From: Oegoconia quadripuncta
Lineage: Eukaryota; Arthropoda; Insecta; Lepidoptera; Autostichidae
Length of the DNA stretch: 64,000 bases
Assembly (NCBI GenBank): GCA_949316235.1
Contig: OX438748.1
Coordinates: forward strand, 23,748,575 to 23,812,574
Direction: 5' to 3'
Shown one piece after another: positions 10,891 to 20,816 of this stretch (the stretch's first letter is position 1; every line of letters starts with the position of its first letter). Both the position numbers and the translations under genes were made by a program. The notes below the pieces were generated by a model. That model made no database searches. It was not told where the DNA came from and was given only the letters and a program-made list of their open reading frames with translations.

Positions 10891-10989
10891 ACGTATAAAA
10901 CTAAGTTTAAAACGCGCTCTAAAGAAGATGATTTCATCGAAATTCACCAACTGTGAAGAGCTAGATATCATCAAAAACGGCTTAATCGA

Positions 10990-11297
10990 TTTTTTTTTGT
11001 GCACAACGGGTTGGTACTTGACCTCAACCACACCTGCTGTTAAGTGAAGATGAGGTCGAAGGTCGAAGCGTACTGACCCGGAAACCCCAACACATTTGGG
11101 GGACTGGCTATCTTATCTCTGACAACCGGAACACAACAATGCTATTAACATTGCTGCTTGGAGGCAGATTTAGATAAGATGGTGGTAGCTAGCCAGGCGG
11201 ACATTTAAAATGCCCTACCACCAAACAAACCGAGTACTTAAACATGTACCCCGCTGGGGATCGAACCCGCGACCTCCGAAACTTAAACCCAATGTTA
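10990..11297 (-). mobile_element. tRNA-derived SINE, family B
   Basis: Near full length on the minus strand, with A-tail at 10990-10998, complete body and B box (GGGGATCGAACCCGCGACC). It ends inside the tRNA-like head after AACCCAATGTT. Confidence 0.9.
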
Positions 11298-11344
11298 CAT
11301 GTTTGTAGTAGTTTAGTTACCTGATTCTGTTACCTTTAAACAAG

Positions 11345-11506
11345 TACCTTCAAGTAAAAGCATATAAGTAATTTAAATAAGTAATTTAATTAAATAAGTA
11401 AATTAAATTTAAGAAACTCAATGGCACATGGCTTGCCTGGTAATCGAACCCGGACCTCCTAAATTGGGAAACCGCGTCTTAACCGCGCTGAGTCACTGAC
11501 GCTGCT
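11345..11506 (-). mobile_element. tRNA-derived SINE, family C, 5' half
   Basis: The minus-strand head GTCAGTGACTCAGCGCGGTT matches CGGTGGCTCAGCGGTTAAGA at 19973, with a B box (TAATCGAACCCGG on the plus strand) and an AATTTAATTACTT linker. The 3' half is absent. Confidence 0.75.
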
Positions 11507-12142
11507 CTTGCCTCGGTCAAATTAAATACAACTAACATTTTTCACTTCCATTAAAATCACAATCTATGATAATAACCCTTTTTTGACACGGCCTCGTCGA
11601 AGTAACGATTACTTTACTGTTCTTTTCTTGTAAAAACTTAGCACAAAGAGCAAAGATTTTACTTTTAATATCCCCTAACCTGGGAGTCACTTTAACCCCA
11701 TTTCGCCCACGTAAAGGTGGGTTAATAAAAGCACCCGGTAAATAATCACACGGCCACCTTCCAATATTTCATAAGCCTCGCAGTGGGAGGGTTAATATAT
11801 AGTTACTTTAGTAATACTATCCGACGGGTTAGCTTGGTGATATTAAATAAAAATGGACGCTGCAATTGCCAAAACATTTAAATAAAATACTGTAAATGTA
11901 ACGTTGTAACAAATTACATACATAACGACACCACCCTCATCCCAAATGGGGTGGTTAGTGACATCCCAAATATTAGCGTTTGGGTATTCGAAACATTAAA
12001 GTTTAATACGTTTTTGTTCTATAAATTTATAAACCAGTATACCTAGCAGAAGCCGTTTTCAATTTGCAAAACTGAACCCAATGTCCATCCCTATATCACG
12101 GGACTCTCGTTCGCAAATAGATTAGATTAGATTAGATTAGAT
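11507..12142. other. Mostly unassigned; repeat E fragment
   Basis: 11938-12012 (GACATCCCAAATATTAGCGT...) matches 36630-36700. The rest, ending in a short (TTAGA)n run at 12119-12141, shows no gene. Confidence 0.5.
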
Positions 12143-12741
12143 ATAAATAAATAAATATCTTTGCACATACACACAGCGCCATCTAGTTCCACAATAAGCA
12201 ACTAGGCTTGTACTATAGTTACCGGATGGTTGTTAAGCTACACAAATACTTTTTTTTGTAAATAAATACACATATAAATGAAAAACATCCACAACTCTGG
12301 AACACCAGGTCTGTATTCTTAATCTTCCGCTTAATAAATTTAAACTTATTATAAAACAAAAATTATGTAAAAAGGGATATTACAAAATTTCTGACTATAT
12401 TAATGAAAGTAATCCATGGGATTAAACGGCTCCTCTACACGATATATAAAATTGTTGTAACCTTTCTTGATTGTACATGATTTATTGAAAAGAGACAAAC
12501 CCTCTGAGTTTCTCGCTAGCTCTTCTCAGTAGTGGTCACGTTCCGAGCTAGTGGTAGTTTAAAAAACAAATGACGTTCATAAGTGCATATTGTATTGCCT
12601 ACATGAATAAATGATTTTCATTTCATTTTCATTTTCATTTCATTTCATTTCATCATACAAACATATGCTCCTAACGGGATTCGAACCCGCGACCTTTTGG
12701 TATAGCAGCAGAATTTCTAACCACTACACCAAACAGGTCGT
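12143..12741 (-). mobile_element. tRNA-derived SINE, family A, split by a LINE tail
   Basis: The SINE body and tail lie at 12143-12318 and the tRNA-like head (GCTCCTAACGGGATTCGAAC...CCAAACAGGTCGTC) at 12652-12741. The break falls in the conserved CTGTATTCATCATACAAAC, so a LINE at 12319-12651 inserted after the SINE. Confidence 0.9.
12319..12651 (+). mobile_element. Jockey-like LINE 3' end nested in SINE A
   Basis: Opens in frame with the ORF C-terminus LPLNKFKLIIKQKL / CKKGYYKISDYINESNPWD and a stop at about 12426. The 3' UTR follows, with the family hallmark GAGTTTCTCGCTAGCTCTTC and a (TTTCA)n tail at 12616-12651. The C-terminal peptide is undamaged, so this is relatively young and severely 5'-truncated. 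Confidence 0.9.
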
Positions 12742-12825
12742 CGTTCGCAAACGGAATGAGTTACAGAGTTGAAAACGTTTTTCTTTTTTAAATACCCAAA
12801 CCGAGTAACTATACCTAGGGTTATT

Positions 12826-13005
12826 AGGCCGTCCGCCCACGCAATCGGTGACCGATTTTTTGTAGGAGAAAAATGGAACGTACTGATTGCAATATTTCAA
12901 CGCTCACGTCCTACAAAAAAATCGGTCACAATATCGGTGATAAAAGTATTGGGGAAAAAATCGGCCCGATTATCGGTCCTACAAAAATTCGGTCGTGGGG
13001 TTATC
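12826..13005. mobile_element. Probable short inverted-repeat element (MITE)
   Basis: The ends are imperfect inverted copies: CCCACG..ATCGGTGACCGA at left and TCGGTCGTGGGG at right. TCCTACAAAAAAATCGGT-type motifs occur in both orientations inside. I could not fix the TSD. Confidence 0.5.
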
Positions 13006-13094
13006 CCAAATTGAGATTTTTTGAAATATAAAGATACGTGACAGGAGGTGATCCCATCGCCATTATAACTTGCAAATGTATACAAATGTTTTCG

Positions 13095-13184
13095 TGGAAA
13101 GTGCCGTAGTCGCCTTTTACGACACCCACGGGAAGAGAATGATCGGTGCTATTCTTTTATAATCGTCCACGGGAAGAGATGTGG
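13095..13184 (-). repeat. Repeat E fragment
   Basis: Holds GTCGCCTTTTACGACACCCA and GGGAAGAGA, shared in either orientation with 36549-36735, 46620-46770 and 59195-59300. Confidence 0.5.
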
Positions 13185-13229
13185 TAGCTTAATTAAATGA
13201 ATACATATAGTATTCATTTAATTAAGCTA
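13185..13229. repeat. Perfect hairpin, 20 bp arms
   Basis: TAGCTTAATTAAATGAATAC, a 5-base ATATA loop, then its exact reverse complement. It is too tight-looped for a typical microRNA precursor and is more likely a palindrome formed by repair or the core of a small element. Confidence 0.85.
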
Positions 13230-13350
13230 TTAAATGGTCGGTCGGTCAGTTTCATATAATGTGACGTAATTGCGTTGTCTAAACAAATATTATGCCAGTA
13301 ACTGAGACTCTTGAGTCTCATTGTTTCAATGATAAGATTTGATTGAACAA

Positions 13351-13643
13351 ATTTTTTTTTGCACAACGAGTTAATACTTAACCTCAATCACACCATGTTA
13401 AGTGAAGATGAGGCCGAAGGTGGAAGCGTATTGGGGAACTGGCTATAGCATCTCTGACAACCGTAACACAACAATGGTGTTTGGCGGCAAATTTAGAAAA
13501 GATGGTGGTAGTTAACCAGGCGGACATTTAAACTGCCCTACCACCAACAAAACCGAGTACTAAAAATGTAACCCACTGAGGATCAAACCGGTGACCAAAG
13601 AATCGTAAACCCTATGTTGTTTGCATTGAGCCACGGAGGTGAT
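13351..13643 (-). mobile_element. tRNA-derived SINE, family B (diverged)
   Basis: A-tail at 13351-13360, body with an internal deletion, B box degraded to GGATCAAACCGG, and head GCCACGGAGG at 13631-13640. It is older than most B copies, judging by divergence. Confidence 0.85.
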
Positions 13644-14299
13644 TAAAATGGTCATAAAAGGTTAGTAGCACCATGGAACTGTTAATTGTACTAGAGAACA
13701 GTGAGAATCCAATCAGTATCAGCTGTCGAGAAAATCTCCATCGATAAATCTCAATCGAAAAATAATATGATGAATCTGTGAAGTTGGGGACCGGCTTTCG
13801 GTGAAAATTGTGAACCGAAGCGGGCCATCTGTGACGGACGGTATTGTACGGACCCGGTACTCTGACGGAGAAAAGAAAAAACGTTTCGGGTTGGGTCGCA
13901 GTTACGGCGGCCATGTTTTTTATCCGAAGACCAAACCGTATCTTCGGTCCATCCGTCTGACCGTCGTCTCTCACATGCAGCTTAACCGTTCAAACTACAG
14001 TGTCAATATTTGTAAATAAATATATGAAGGAAAGGTATTCATCGCAAGAAACATACGTGAGAATCGGGAATTACAGCAACAGCATCCGGAGGTAGTTGGG
14101 TAGGTAAGCAGGAATATCACATTGTTAGCCACTGCAGCTTTTAGTTGGTTAGAAGTTGACTTGACATTTATTTAAAGCGTAATAATTTGATTTCTTTGAG
14201 TTTTCGAAAATAATCACATTTATTATTAAATGACTAATTTCATTACATACTAAATTAGACTAAGACTAACTAACCTCGTATAGAAGTAATTTCTGAATT
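13644..14299. other. Unassigned; GC-richer patch 13790-13960
   Basis: Open frames on both strands (13612-13974 minus, 13801-14019 plus) cover a patch rich in CGG/CCG words with partial inverted repeats (GACGGACGG and CCATCCGTC). No domain is recognisable. It could be an old inverted-repeat element. Confidence 0.4.
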
Positions 14300-14498
14300 T
14301 AAAATGAATTTATTTTGTTTGTTTATTGCAAGTTTGATGTTTGTGTTGTTTGTTGATTTGGATGAAATTTGGTGCATAGGTAGAACAATTATGCTGGATT
14401 AAGACGTAGGATACTTATTTTTTATTCCGATAAAGTCAGTAGTTTCCGCGGGATAAACAAGTTAATCCATGCAGGCGAAACTGCAGGCGGAAAGCTAG
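14300..14498 (+). mobile_element. Helitron-like short element, 3' part
   Basis: Shares GGATGAAATTTGGTGCATAG, TTCCGCGGGATAAACAA and a CTGCAGGCGGAAAGCTAG end with 42752-42977. It ends in CTAG followed by T, as expected for Helitron termini. Confidence 0.65.
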
Positions 14499-14589
14499 TA
14501 ATTTTATAAATGCAATATATCTAGTGCACTAGGAAACATGAGTGTACTTTTAGCTGTACATTAGACAGACACCTTGGTAATAGGTATGG

Positions 14590-14905
14590 ATATACGAAGG
14601 CACAGAGATACACCCCCCCACACACACAGACGCTTGTTAAAAACATAACAATCCATTCGGCTTCGTCAACTTAGGATGATATACATAATCTTTGCTTCCC
14701 CCAACCCCCTCCCACACACACACACACACACTCACACGCACACGCACACGCACACGCACACGCACACGCACACGCACACGCACACGCACACGCACACGCA
14801 CACGCACACGCACACACACAGACGCCTGTTAAAAACATAACAATCGATTCGGCTTCGTCAACTTAGGATGATGGATGATATACATAATCATTTGCTTCCT
14901 AGGAG
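14590..14905. repeat. Direct duplication with (CA)n/(CACACG)n microsatellite
   Basis: GTTAAAAACATAACAATC and TTCGGCTTCGTCAACTTAGG occur at 14635-14700 and again at 14829-14890, each preceded by a CA-type run. The second run (14716-14822) is ~100 bp of CACACG units. Confidence 0.85.
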
Positions 14906-15157
14906 GTTTCCTAAATTTTCAATTTATAGTTATTTTAGTATGCAAACAACGGAGCGAACTCATTGGGTGTGGTCTGAATTGCAGCGACCGAGATATAAAA
15001 TGTGACATGCATTGCAGTCACATCTCTCGAGAATTGTAGAACGGACTCAAACATAACTAGATCCTCATACTCGAAACTATAGTTGCGGGCACTCACGCTA
15101 AAATGACACAACTCAAAATACCCTGAATTATAAATAAATGACGACCTATTGGTATAC

Positions 15158-15352
15158 GAATGAATGATGAATGGATGATGAATAATTGATGAATGAATGG
15201 TGAATGAATGATGAATGAATGATGAATGAATGATGAATGAATGATGAATGAATGGTGAATGAATGATGAATGAATGGTGAATGAATGATGAATGAATGAT
15301 GAATGAATGATGAATGAATGATGAATGAATGATGAATGAATGATGAATGAAT
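15158..15352. repeat. 11 bp minisatellite (GATGAATGAAT)n
   Basis: About 17 units with few variants (GGTGAATGAAT). The period is 11, so all frames cycle through the same 11-residue peptide. The minus-strand frames of 102 and 172 codons are by-products of this. Confidence 0.95.
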
Positions 15353-15439
15353 AGTACATTTTTGAAAATATAATGTATTTGTATATAATGTATAATGTCA
15401 TTTAGGAAAAATAGTGATAAACATGATGTCAATACAAGA

Positions 15440-15720
15440 AATATGCAGGTCACATAAGTCGTCTCCGTAAAGTCAGTAATTCATTCAAATCGTTATGTAT
15501 TACGCTTGTTCAATAAGGTTCCAGTTGACAAAATCTTCCTCTCAATAATTTTTTTGATGTAAAATCAAAGCCTCCTTATAAAAGAGCAACCCTTCGAGTT
15601 TCTTGCTTGTTCTTCTCAGGGGAAAATTGCATTTTGAACAAGCAGTAGTTTAAAAAATGAAAAATTGACTATTTTAAGTGTACTCTGTGTACCTACAAAA
15701 TAAAGCATTTTTGACTTTGA
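15440..15720 (+). mobile_element. Jockey-like LINE 3' end
   Basis: Begins in the decayed ORF (CACATAAGTCGTCTCCGTAA, AATAAGGTTCCAGTTGA), then the 3' UTR hallmark GAGTTTCTTGCTTGTTCTTC, GAACAAGCAGTAGTTTAAAA and a TTTGACTTTGAC end. Same family as 34865-35290. Confidence 0.8.
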
Positions 15721-15979
15721 CCTAAAGTGTAGAGTCGTAGCTGTGATGCTTTACCTTGTCATTGGTCACGCATTCGCGCAGTCAGTTAACGGGATGCACG
15801 TGACTGTTAGTTTAGAATAAGGGAGTACAAGTTAAAATGCTTCGAATTGGCAGTTTTGACAGAGACAAGTCGACGTGTCCGCGGAGCGACGCCGAACGCG
15901 GTGGTGCGCGAACCAATGCAAAAGAAGCATGAGAGTAATGAGGTATGGTCTCAGTTATAGCGACTGACATGATATTGAT
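15721..15979. other. Unassigned stretch
   Basis: 15840-15930 is relatively GC-rich (GTCCGCGGAGCGACGCCGAA). No gene model could be supported. Confidence 0.4.
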
Positions 15980-16167
15980 TTTAGTGATAAGGTCGCCAAA
16001 TTGTACATTCTATATTGTATTTTCTGAAACTGTATTTTCTTATCTGTTGTGCAATAAAGTGCATTTGTATTGTATTGTATTGTATTGTATTGTATTGTAT
16101 TGTATTGTATTGTATTGTATTGTATTGTATTGTATTGTATTGTATTGTATTGTATTGTATTGTATTA
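15980..16167 (+). mobile_element. Retroposon 3' end (family J) with pentanucleotide tail
   Basis: GATAAGGTCGCCAAATTGTA ... TTGTGCAATAAAGTGCATT is followed by ~20 copies of TATTG (16065-16167). The same 3' end appears on the minus strand at 59530-59645 and more divergently at 56676-56870 and 60396-60560. The 91-codon open frame through it is a repeat artefact. Confidence 0.8.
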
Positions 16168-16492
16168 TAGGTAGACTGATTAGGCTGTTTTTATCCCGGA
16201 AAAGTGATTGGTTCATGTAGAATAGGTATTATTAGTAGTGATTTATTGAGTCATAATGATGATGACGGTAATAGTGATAATTATGGTGATGACAGTGATG
16301 ATTGACGTATTTGGTAGATAGGAACTAAGCGCGGTTTTTTTCCTAATGATGGTGATGACGGTGGTGATGATAATGTATGAGGAATAAAACATAATGTAGG
16401 AGTACCTCCACGCGGTGAAGGAGGTAACAGTTTACTTGGCCATAACTCCCATTAATGCCCATGCATTCGGGCTTATGTTATATCCCATCCCA
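16168..16492. other. Unassigned; Helitron-like scraps and GAT-rich DNA
   Basis: 16190-16245 resembles the body of the Helitron-like element at 38448-38706 (TATTATTAGT..GAGTCATA). 16250-16375 is rich in GATGATGACGGT words. Confidence 0.5.
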
Positions 16493-16662
16493 ACTAATAT
16501 TACAATCACAACTAACATTATAAATGCAAAAGTTTGTGTGCATATGTATGTGCGTATATTTGTTACCTCTCCACGCCTGCACGGCTAGACAGATTTGGTT
16601 TAAATTTGTTTTGTTGACGGATTACTGGATTAACATTTAGGCTGCAATTTTTTATCCCGGAA

Positions 16663-17525
16663 CTAGCTTTCCGGCCGCTGCTTGGGTGTGTAATGTTTGA
16701 TATAATAACAAAAAGTCCAATTATCACATTGTATAATTTCATTTGATATAATTTTGCTTAGTATAATGTTCAAATGATATAACGTTCTGTTTATATAATT
16801 TGATAAGATCTAAACTCGATTAACATAATATTTACTTTCTATAATGTTCATTTGATATAATTCCATTTGATATAAATAGGTCTGTATAGTCATAAAAAAA
16901 ATTGCTAACACCCGAAGGTTGCGGCGAATGCTTCGCCTCGAACCTAACCTCTCCTCTAGTTTTTTGCCCGATTCTCGCACCTCGATTCGCTCGTTGCCCG
17001 CTCCGCTTCGCGCGTGTTTCTTGTTTATTGTTGTATGAATTTGATGAAAAGACCATTATGTGAAATGAAAATTGTCTAGTGAACATTATCACAAACGATA
17101 ATTATATACTATGAGCATTATGCCTAGCGGTAATTATATGAAATGAACGTTATAACAAATGATAATTATATTTAATAATTATTATGCCACTGTTGTTATA
17201 GCAAATGATTGTTATGTTTCGTAAACAGTATACTAAATGAAATTATATTAAACAACTTTATGCCTTTTGAAAATTAGTGAGTGTTATGTATAATGAAATT
17301 ATATTTTTTGTTATTATATCAAACATTACACACCCCCGCTGCTTCGCCTGCGTATAATAACTTTATCGTGGAAATTTGTTAATCCTGCGGGAACTACTCA
17401 CTTTATCGGGTTACAAAATATCCTATGTCTCAATAAAGGGTATATTCTACCTATATAGCTAATTGTATCCAAATTCATCCATCCGTTTCTGCGTGATTGA
17501 GCAACAAACAAATAAACAAACATCC
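16663..17525 (-). mobile_element. Helitron-like element, interrupted by a 9 bp-TSD element
   Basis: On the minus strand the 3' end is at 16663-16683 (AAGCAGCGGCCGGAAAGCTAG) and the rest runs from 17336 to about 17525 (CGCAGGCGAAGCAGCGG, TAGGTAGAATATACCC, GTTTGTTTATTTG). The element at 16684-17335 lies within it. A separate plus-strand 5' portion of a similar element precedes it at about 16493-16655. Confidence 0.65.
16684..17335. mobile_element. Inverted-repeat element with 9 bp TSD (element M1)
   Basis: 652 bp. The two ends are perfect inverted copies for at least 31 bp, beginning GGGTGTGTAATGTTTGATAT. The 9 bp direct repeat CCGCTGCTT flanks it at 16675-16683 and 17336-17344. Inside each end are loosely repeated 14-16 bp words (ATAATTNNATTTGAT type on the left, inverted on the right). 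Between them is a GC-rich core (16903-17015) with GAACCTAACCT and TCGCTCGTTGCCCGCTCCGC. It encodes no transposase. A 9 bp TSD is typical of Mutator-like transposons, an inference from structure only. Confidence 0.9.
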
Positions 17526-17566
17526 AAACTTTTAATTTTAATTTTTGCCCTAACATCTACCTATTT

Positions 17567-17648
17567 ACCGTACGGATTCGAACCCGCAACCGTTGGTTTC
17601 GCTGACAGGGTCAGTATCCAGTATCCACTACACCAAACGGTCGTCAAA
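17567..17648 (-). mobile_element. SINE A' head fragment
   Basis: Only the tRNA-like head remains: GACGACCGTTTGGTGTAGTG on the minus strand and B box GGATTCGAACCCGCAACCG on the plus strand. Confidence 0.75.
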
Positions 17649-17764
17649 TTATTGATCCTAACATTATCTGTCATAGAGTAATTGTACCGATTGTTCAGTC
17701 ATATGAATTTCATTAATTAAGTATTACGAATTACATTAATCTAACTAATATTATAAATATTTTG

Positions 17765-17955
17765 TAATTTGCGGACGCCATGTTGGATTTTTTACCATAA
17801 AATGTATCCTATGACACTCCCAGTATCAAGAAGAATCTAACGACACGATGCACTTTGAAATCGATCAAGCCGTTTAGGCCACAGAATGCGCCAAAGAAAC
17901 GGATATACGTACATACTTACACTCAAAAAACATTACCCTCCTTCCTTGGGCACGC
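17765..17955 (+). repeat. Dispersed repeat G, copy 1
   Basis: GACGCCATGTTGGATTTTTT ... AACATTACCCTCCTTCCTTG ... CGGGTAAAAA. The second copy (25300-25393 plus 26112-26228) is split by SINE/LINE insertions. Confidence 0.75.
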
Positions 17956-18354
17956 GGGTAAAAAGTAGGGATCACCTTTCATTGGGTAACACAAGGATTC
18001 TTTTGTCTTTCGACCTGTGAAAATCATTTGAACATAAAAATAACAATGTATTTCGTATAAAAATACATACGTTTCGCATTCAGTGAAGCCCTACAAGGTC
18101 CATAGAGGGTAGGTACGATTTGGCGTCGTTCGTTATTCGGGCACGGGCGACAGTCACCTGATTACGCGCTCCGGTAGGCTACTAGTGCTGGCTGCATATT
18201 GATGATAATAATATCGACAAATTAGACAAGTTACTGGAATAAAACCTTTTTGGTTTTTTGTGATAGAACGTAGATGATCGAGAATAGAATAAAAGAAACT
18301 AAAAATTTAGAAAACCTCGAGAGAACGCAACGAATGTGTCTGCCTAAGTAGAGA

Positions 18355-18660
18355 TTACATTATTGCGCGGTTTGGGGTAGAGATCCTATGATCCTGGGGA
18401 CCGGGCGCGCATAGCCTCTTCCGTTTGTTATTGGAGCGTTTGGTTGAAGCCTCGCACGAGCGGAAAGCTGGTCTTTAGCCCACAGGAAGCACAAAGGGTG
18501 AGTCTCGCTATTCAACGAGGCAAAGCCGCTAGTCTACTCGGGACCCTTCCGCAGTGCAAGACCTGGGACATATTTTTTTTTTATTCCAAATTTTTTTTAT
18601 TATGTAATTTAGCCCAGAAATTAAAAAAAAATATTTCACGTGAAACCTTGAAATAACATT
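18355..18660 (+). pseudogene. LINE remnant (family 3), ORF end and 3' UTR
   Basis: Reads WLKPRTSGKLVFSPQEAQRV then SLAIQRGKAASLLGTLPQ, matching NAASVLGTMPP at 22170. The 3' UTR is T-rich. The region before it (17960-18354) contains upstream debris in which no clean frame survives. Confidence 0.65.
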
Positions 18661-19019
18661 CCATTTTCCAAATAAAAAACAAATTTGGATATAGCTTTGA
18701 AAATCGCAGGAATTGGTACATTTATGATTAACGAAGAAAAAAAACTCCAATTTCATAGGTAAAGACCCAATATTAAACAAATGTTTCAAACTTTTAGTAC
18801 ACTTATTAAGATTTTACTGTCTCTGACAGCTGTTAAGTAGGTTTAGTACTAAATCCGGCCATCGCTGCAATATTTTTCGATAAAAAATGACAACACTTAT
18901 GGAATCACCTTGCTGTCTGTCCATCTATCAGTCTATGAATAAGATAACACTGTGTTAGTTATAATAATTAATTATGATTTCAATTTTAGAGGTTATTTTT
19001 AAGGGAAAGAGAGATATTA

Positions 19020-19345
19020 AGGCCCGTATTAATAAATCTCAAGTAAACGTGTTGATTAATAAACCTAACCTGAGACCTGAAAAGCACGTGCATACTCAAG
19101 CAGTACTCACTTGAAAGGTGCGCGTATTAATAAACGAAACTCAAGACTATCATTCATTCGCCGCTGAGGCGAATACTTGAGAAGTGATCTCAGCTGAGTA
19201 GACCTCAAGATTGGTTTATTAATTAGCACGGAGCTTGAGATAGCTTCTGCTGCTGCTTAGACGCATCTCGGGTGATACAGCGTCAAGACTTGTATTGAAA
19301 TTGGTTTATTAATTGACTAATGCCCGTCAATAAGACTGCTGGAGG
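19020..19345. mobile_element. Probable MITE with ATTAATAAAC-type words
   Basis: The left end GGCCCGTATTAATAAAT is an imperfect inverted copy of ATTAATTGACTAATGCCCGT at the right. TTAATAAAC/GTTTATTAATT recurs at least five times inside, in both orientations. The TSD is not resolved. Confidence 0.5.
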
Positions 19346-19624
19346 AAGATTTTTGGACTCTTGAGATGTATAAATATCATATGCATAATGTCTTGACAAC
19401 TTGTATGTCTGGATTAAATTGTTTATTTTTTTTTGTATTTCAGATCCGCAATAGTATATTGTCCTTGGATTGAAAAATAAAGTATGTCGTGAGAACAGTC
19501 ACATGCAATTTGTAATAATGCCTTTATTAAATAATTATTTACCTACTTACGTGAGATACAATAAAAATAATTTATTATTATTATTTTGTTCACCGTCCCG
19601 CACAATGCTCTAACCACCACTGAG

Positions 19625-19952
19625 ATTGGCTGGAAGAGATCTCTATTAGAGATAAGCTCACCTTGGTACAATATTTTATTTAACCTACCCAATCTATTAC
19701 TTAGATACTTTCAAATTCTTCTCTTTTCTTTTTTTGTAGTTTAAAATTATATGCCTATAGCTTATAGTGTTATTGTACTACATGCATTTGAGTGTTGTGC
19801 TTATCTGTAATTGGAGTTCATACCAGAAAATGTTAGTGTAAATGATTTTGTAAAATGCAATGTATGTACTCTGTTGGTGAGCCTAAATAAATAAATAAAT
19901 AAATATTTCCGACTGATTGTCAACATGTTTTTTATTTGCAATAAAGAATAAC
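19625..19952 (+). mobile_element. LINE family 2 3' UTR joined to a fragment of the LINE at 1080-3262
   Basis: 19640-19690 has the family 2 hallmark GAAGAGATCTCTATTAGAGA, and the tail is (AAAT)n at 19885-19904. It is followed directly by TTTCCGACTGATTGTCAACA...GCAATAAAGAATAA (19907-19952), which is nearly identical to the minus strand at 3192-3145. The intact LINE thus shares this junction but lacks the intervening ~210 bp. Confidence 0.65.
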
Positions 19953-19961
19953 ATTATTGGA

Positions 19962-20268
19962 GATGTCGGTGGCTCAGCGGTTAAGATGCGGTCTCTCAAT
20001 TTGGTAGGTCCGGGTTCGATTCCCAGGCAGGTCATCTTTTTTTTTCAGTTTTTAAATTTAATTTAATTACTTATGTGCATTTATCCGACTGCTCCTGAAC
20101 GGTGAAGGTAAACATCGTGAGGAAACCTGCATGCCTGAGAAACAAAAATTCAAAGGCATGTGAAGTGCCCAACCTTTGGGTCAGCGTGGTCTACGGCCCA
20201 TACTCCCCCATAAACAAGGGAAGGCCCATATCCCTGCAGTGGGATGTTTACGGGCTGATGATGATGAT
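19962..20268 (+). mobile_element. tRNA-derived SINE, family C (full length)
   Basis: Head CGGTGGCTCAGCGGTTAAGA (A box) and GGGTTCGATTCCC (B box), body ATCCGACTGCTCCTGAACGG, GTGAGGAAACCTGCATG and CTGCAGTGGGATGTTTACGG, and a (GAT)n tail. The head could be mistaken for a tRNA gene, but the attached body and repeated occurrence mark it as a SINE. Confidence 0.9.
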
Positions 20269-20280
20269 TATTATTGGTTT

Positions 20281-20545
20281 GACGACCGACGACGACCTGT
20301 TTGGTGTAGTGGTTAGAAACTCTGCTGCTATACCAAAAGGTCGCGGGTTCGAATCCCGCTAGGAGCATATGTTTGTATAATGTGTTCCCGAGTTATGGAT
20401 GTTTTTCATTTATATATATATATTTATTTATATAAAAAAATGTATTTATGTAGTTTATCAACCATCTGGTATCTATAATACAAACCTACTTGCTTAGTGT
20501 GGACCTAGATGGCGCTGTATGTATGTGGAAAGATATTTATTATAA
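20281..20545 (+). mobile_element. tRNA-derived SINE, family A (full length)
   Basis: Head GACGACCTGTTTGGTGTAGT, B box GGGTTCGAATCCCGC, body CCCGAGTTATGGATGTTTTT, CAACCATCTGGTATCTATAA and tail TAGATGGCGCTGTATG. It directly follows the SINE C tail. Confidence 0.95.
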
Positions 20546-20816
20546 TTACCCAAGTTTCAACTTGAACTTATTTCTACTTATCGACTAAAGATGTTGGGTC
20601 CTTTATCGATATAATTTGCGTACAACACTGTGCACGGCAGCTTTAAGTGCGCATTTGGTCCAATGCCGACCTCTCTGCCGTCTACACTTTTACCTAACTA
20701 CACTTGACTATTCCTCAACTAGTATGAATAAAAACTAACAAATTCATTCAGAAATCGTTTGGGAAACTGCCACTGATGTCATAACATTTGTAGAATCTAC
20801 AGCTGCTTCAATATAA

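Noticed and set aside
13185..13229. Hairpin as a microRNA precursor
   Set aside because: A 5-base loop and ~20 bp stem are too short for a standard precursor.
14935..15453. 172- and 102-codon minus frames rich in HHSFIIHSS
   Set aside because: Produced by an 11 bp minisatellite, which keeps all frames open; the flanks do not code for anything recognisable.
15945..16220. 91-codon frame with YCIVL repeats
   Set aside because: Translation of the (TATTG)n retroposon tail.
19962..20035. tRNA-like sequence with A and B boxes (candidate tRNA gene)
   Set aside because: It is joined to a repeated ~230 bp body and tail seen at 31045 and 45888, so it is a SINE head. The same applies to the other GGTTCGA heads in the window.
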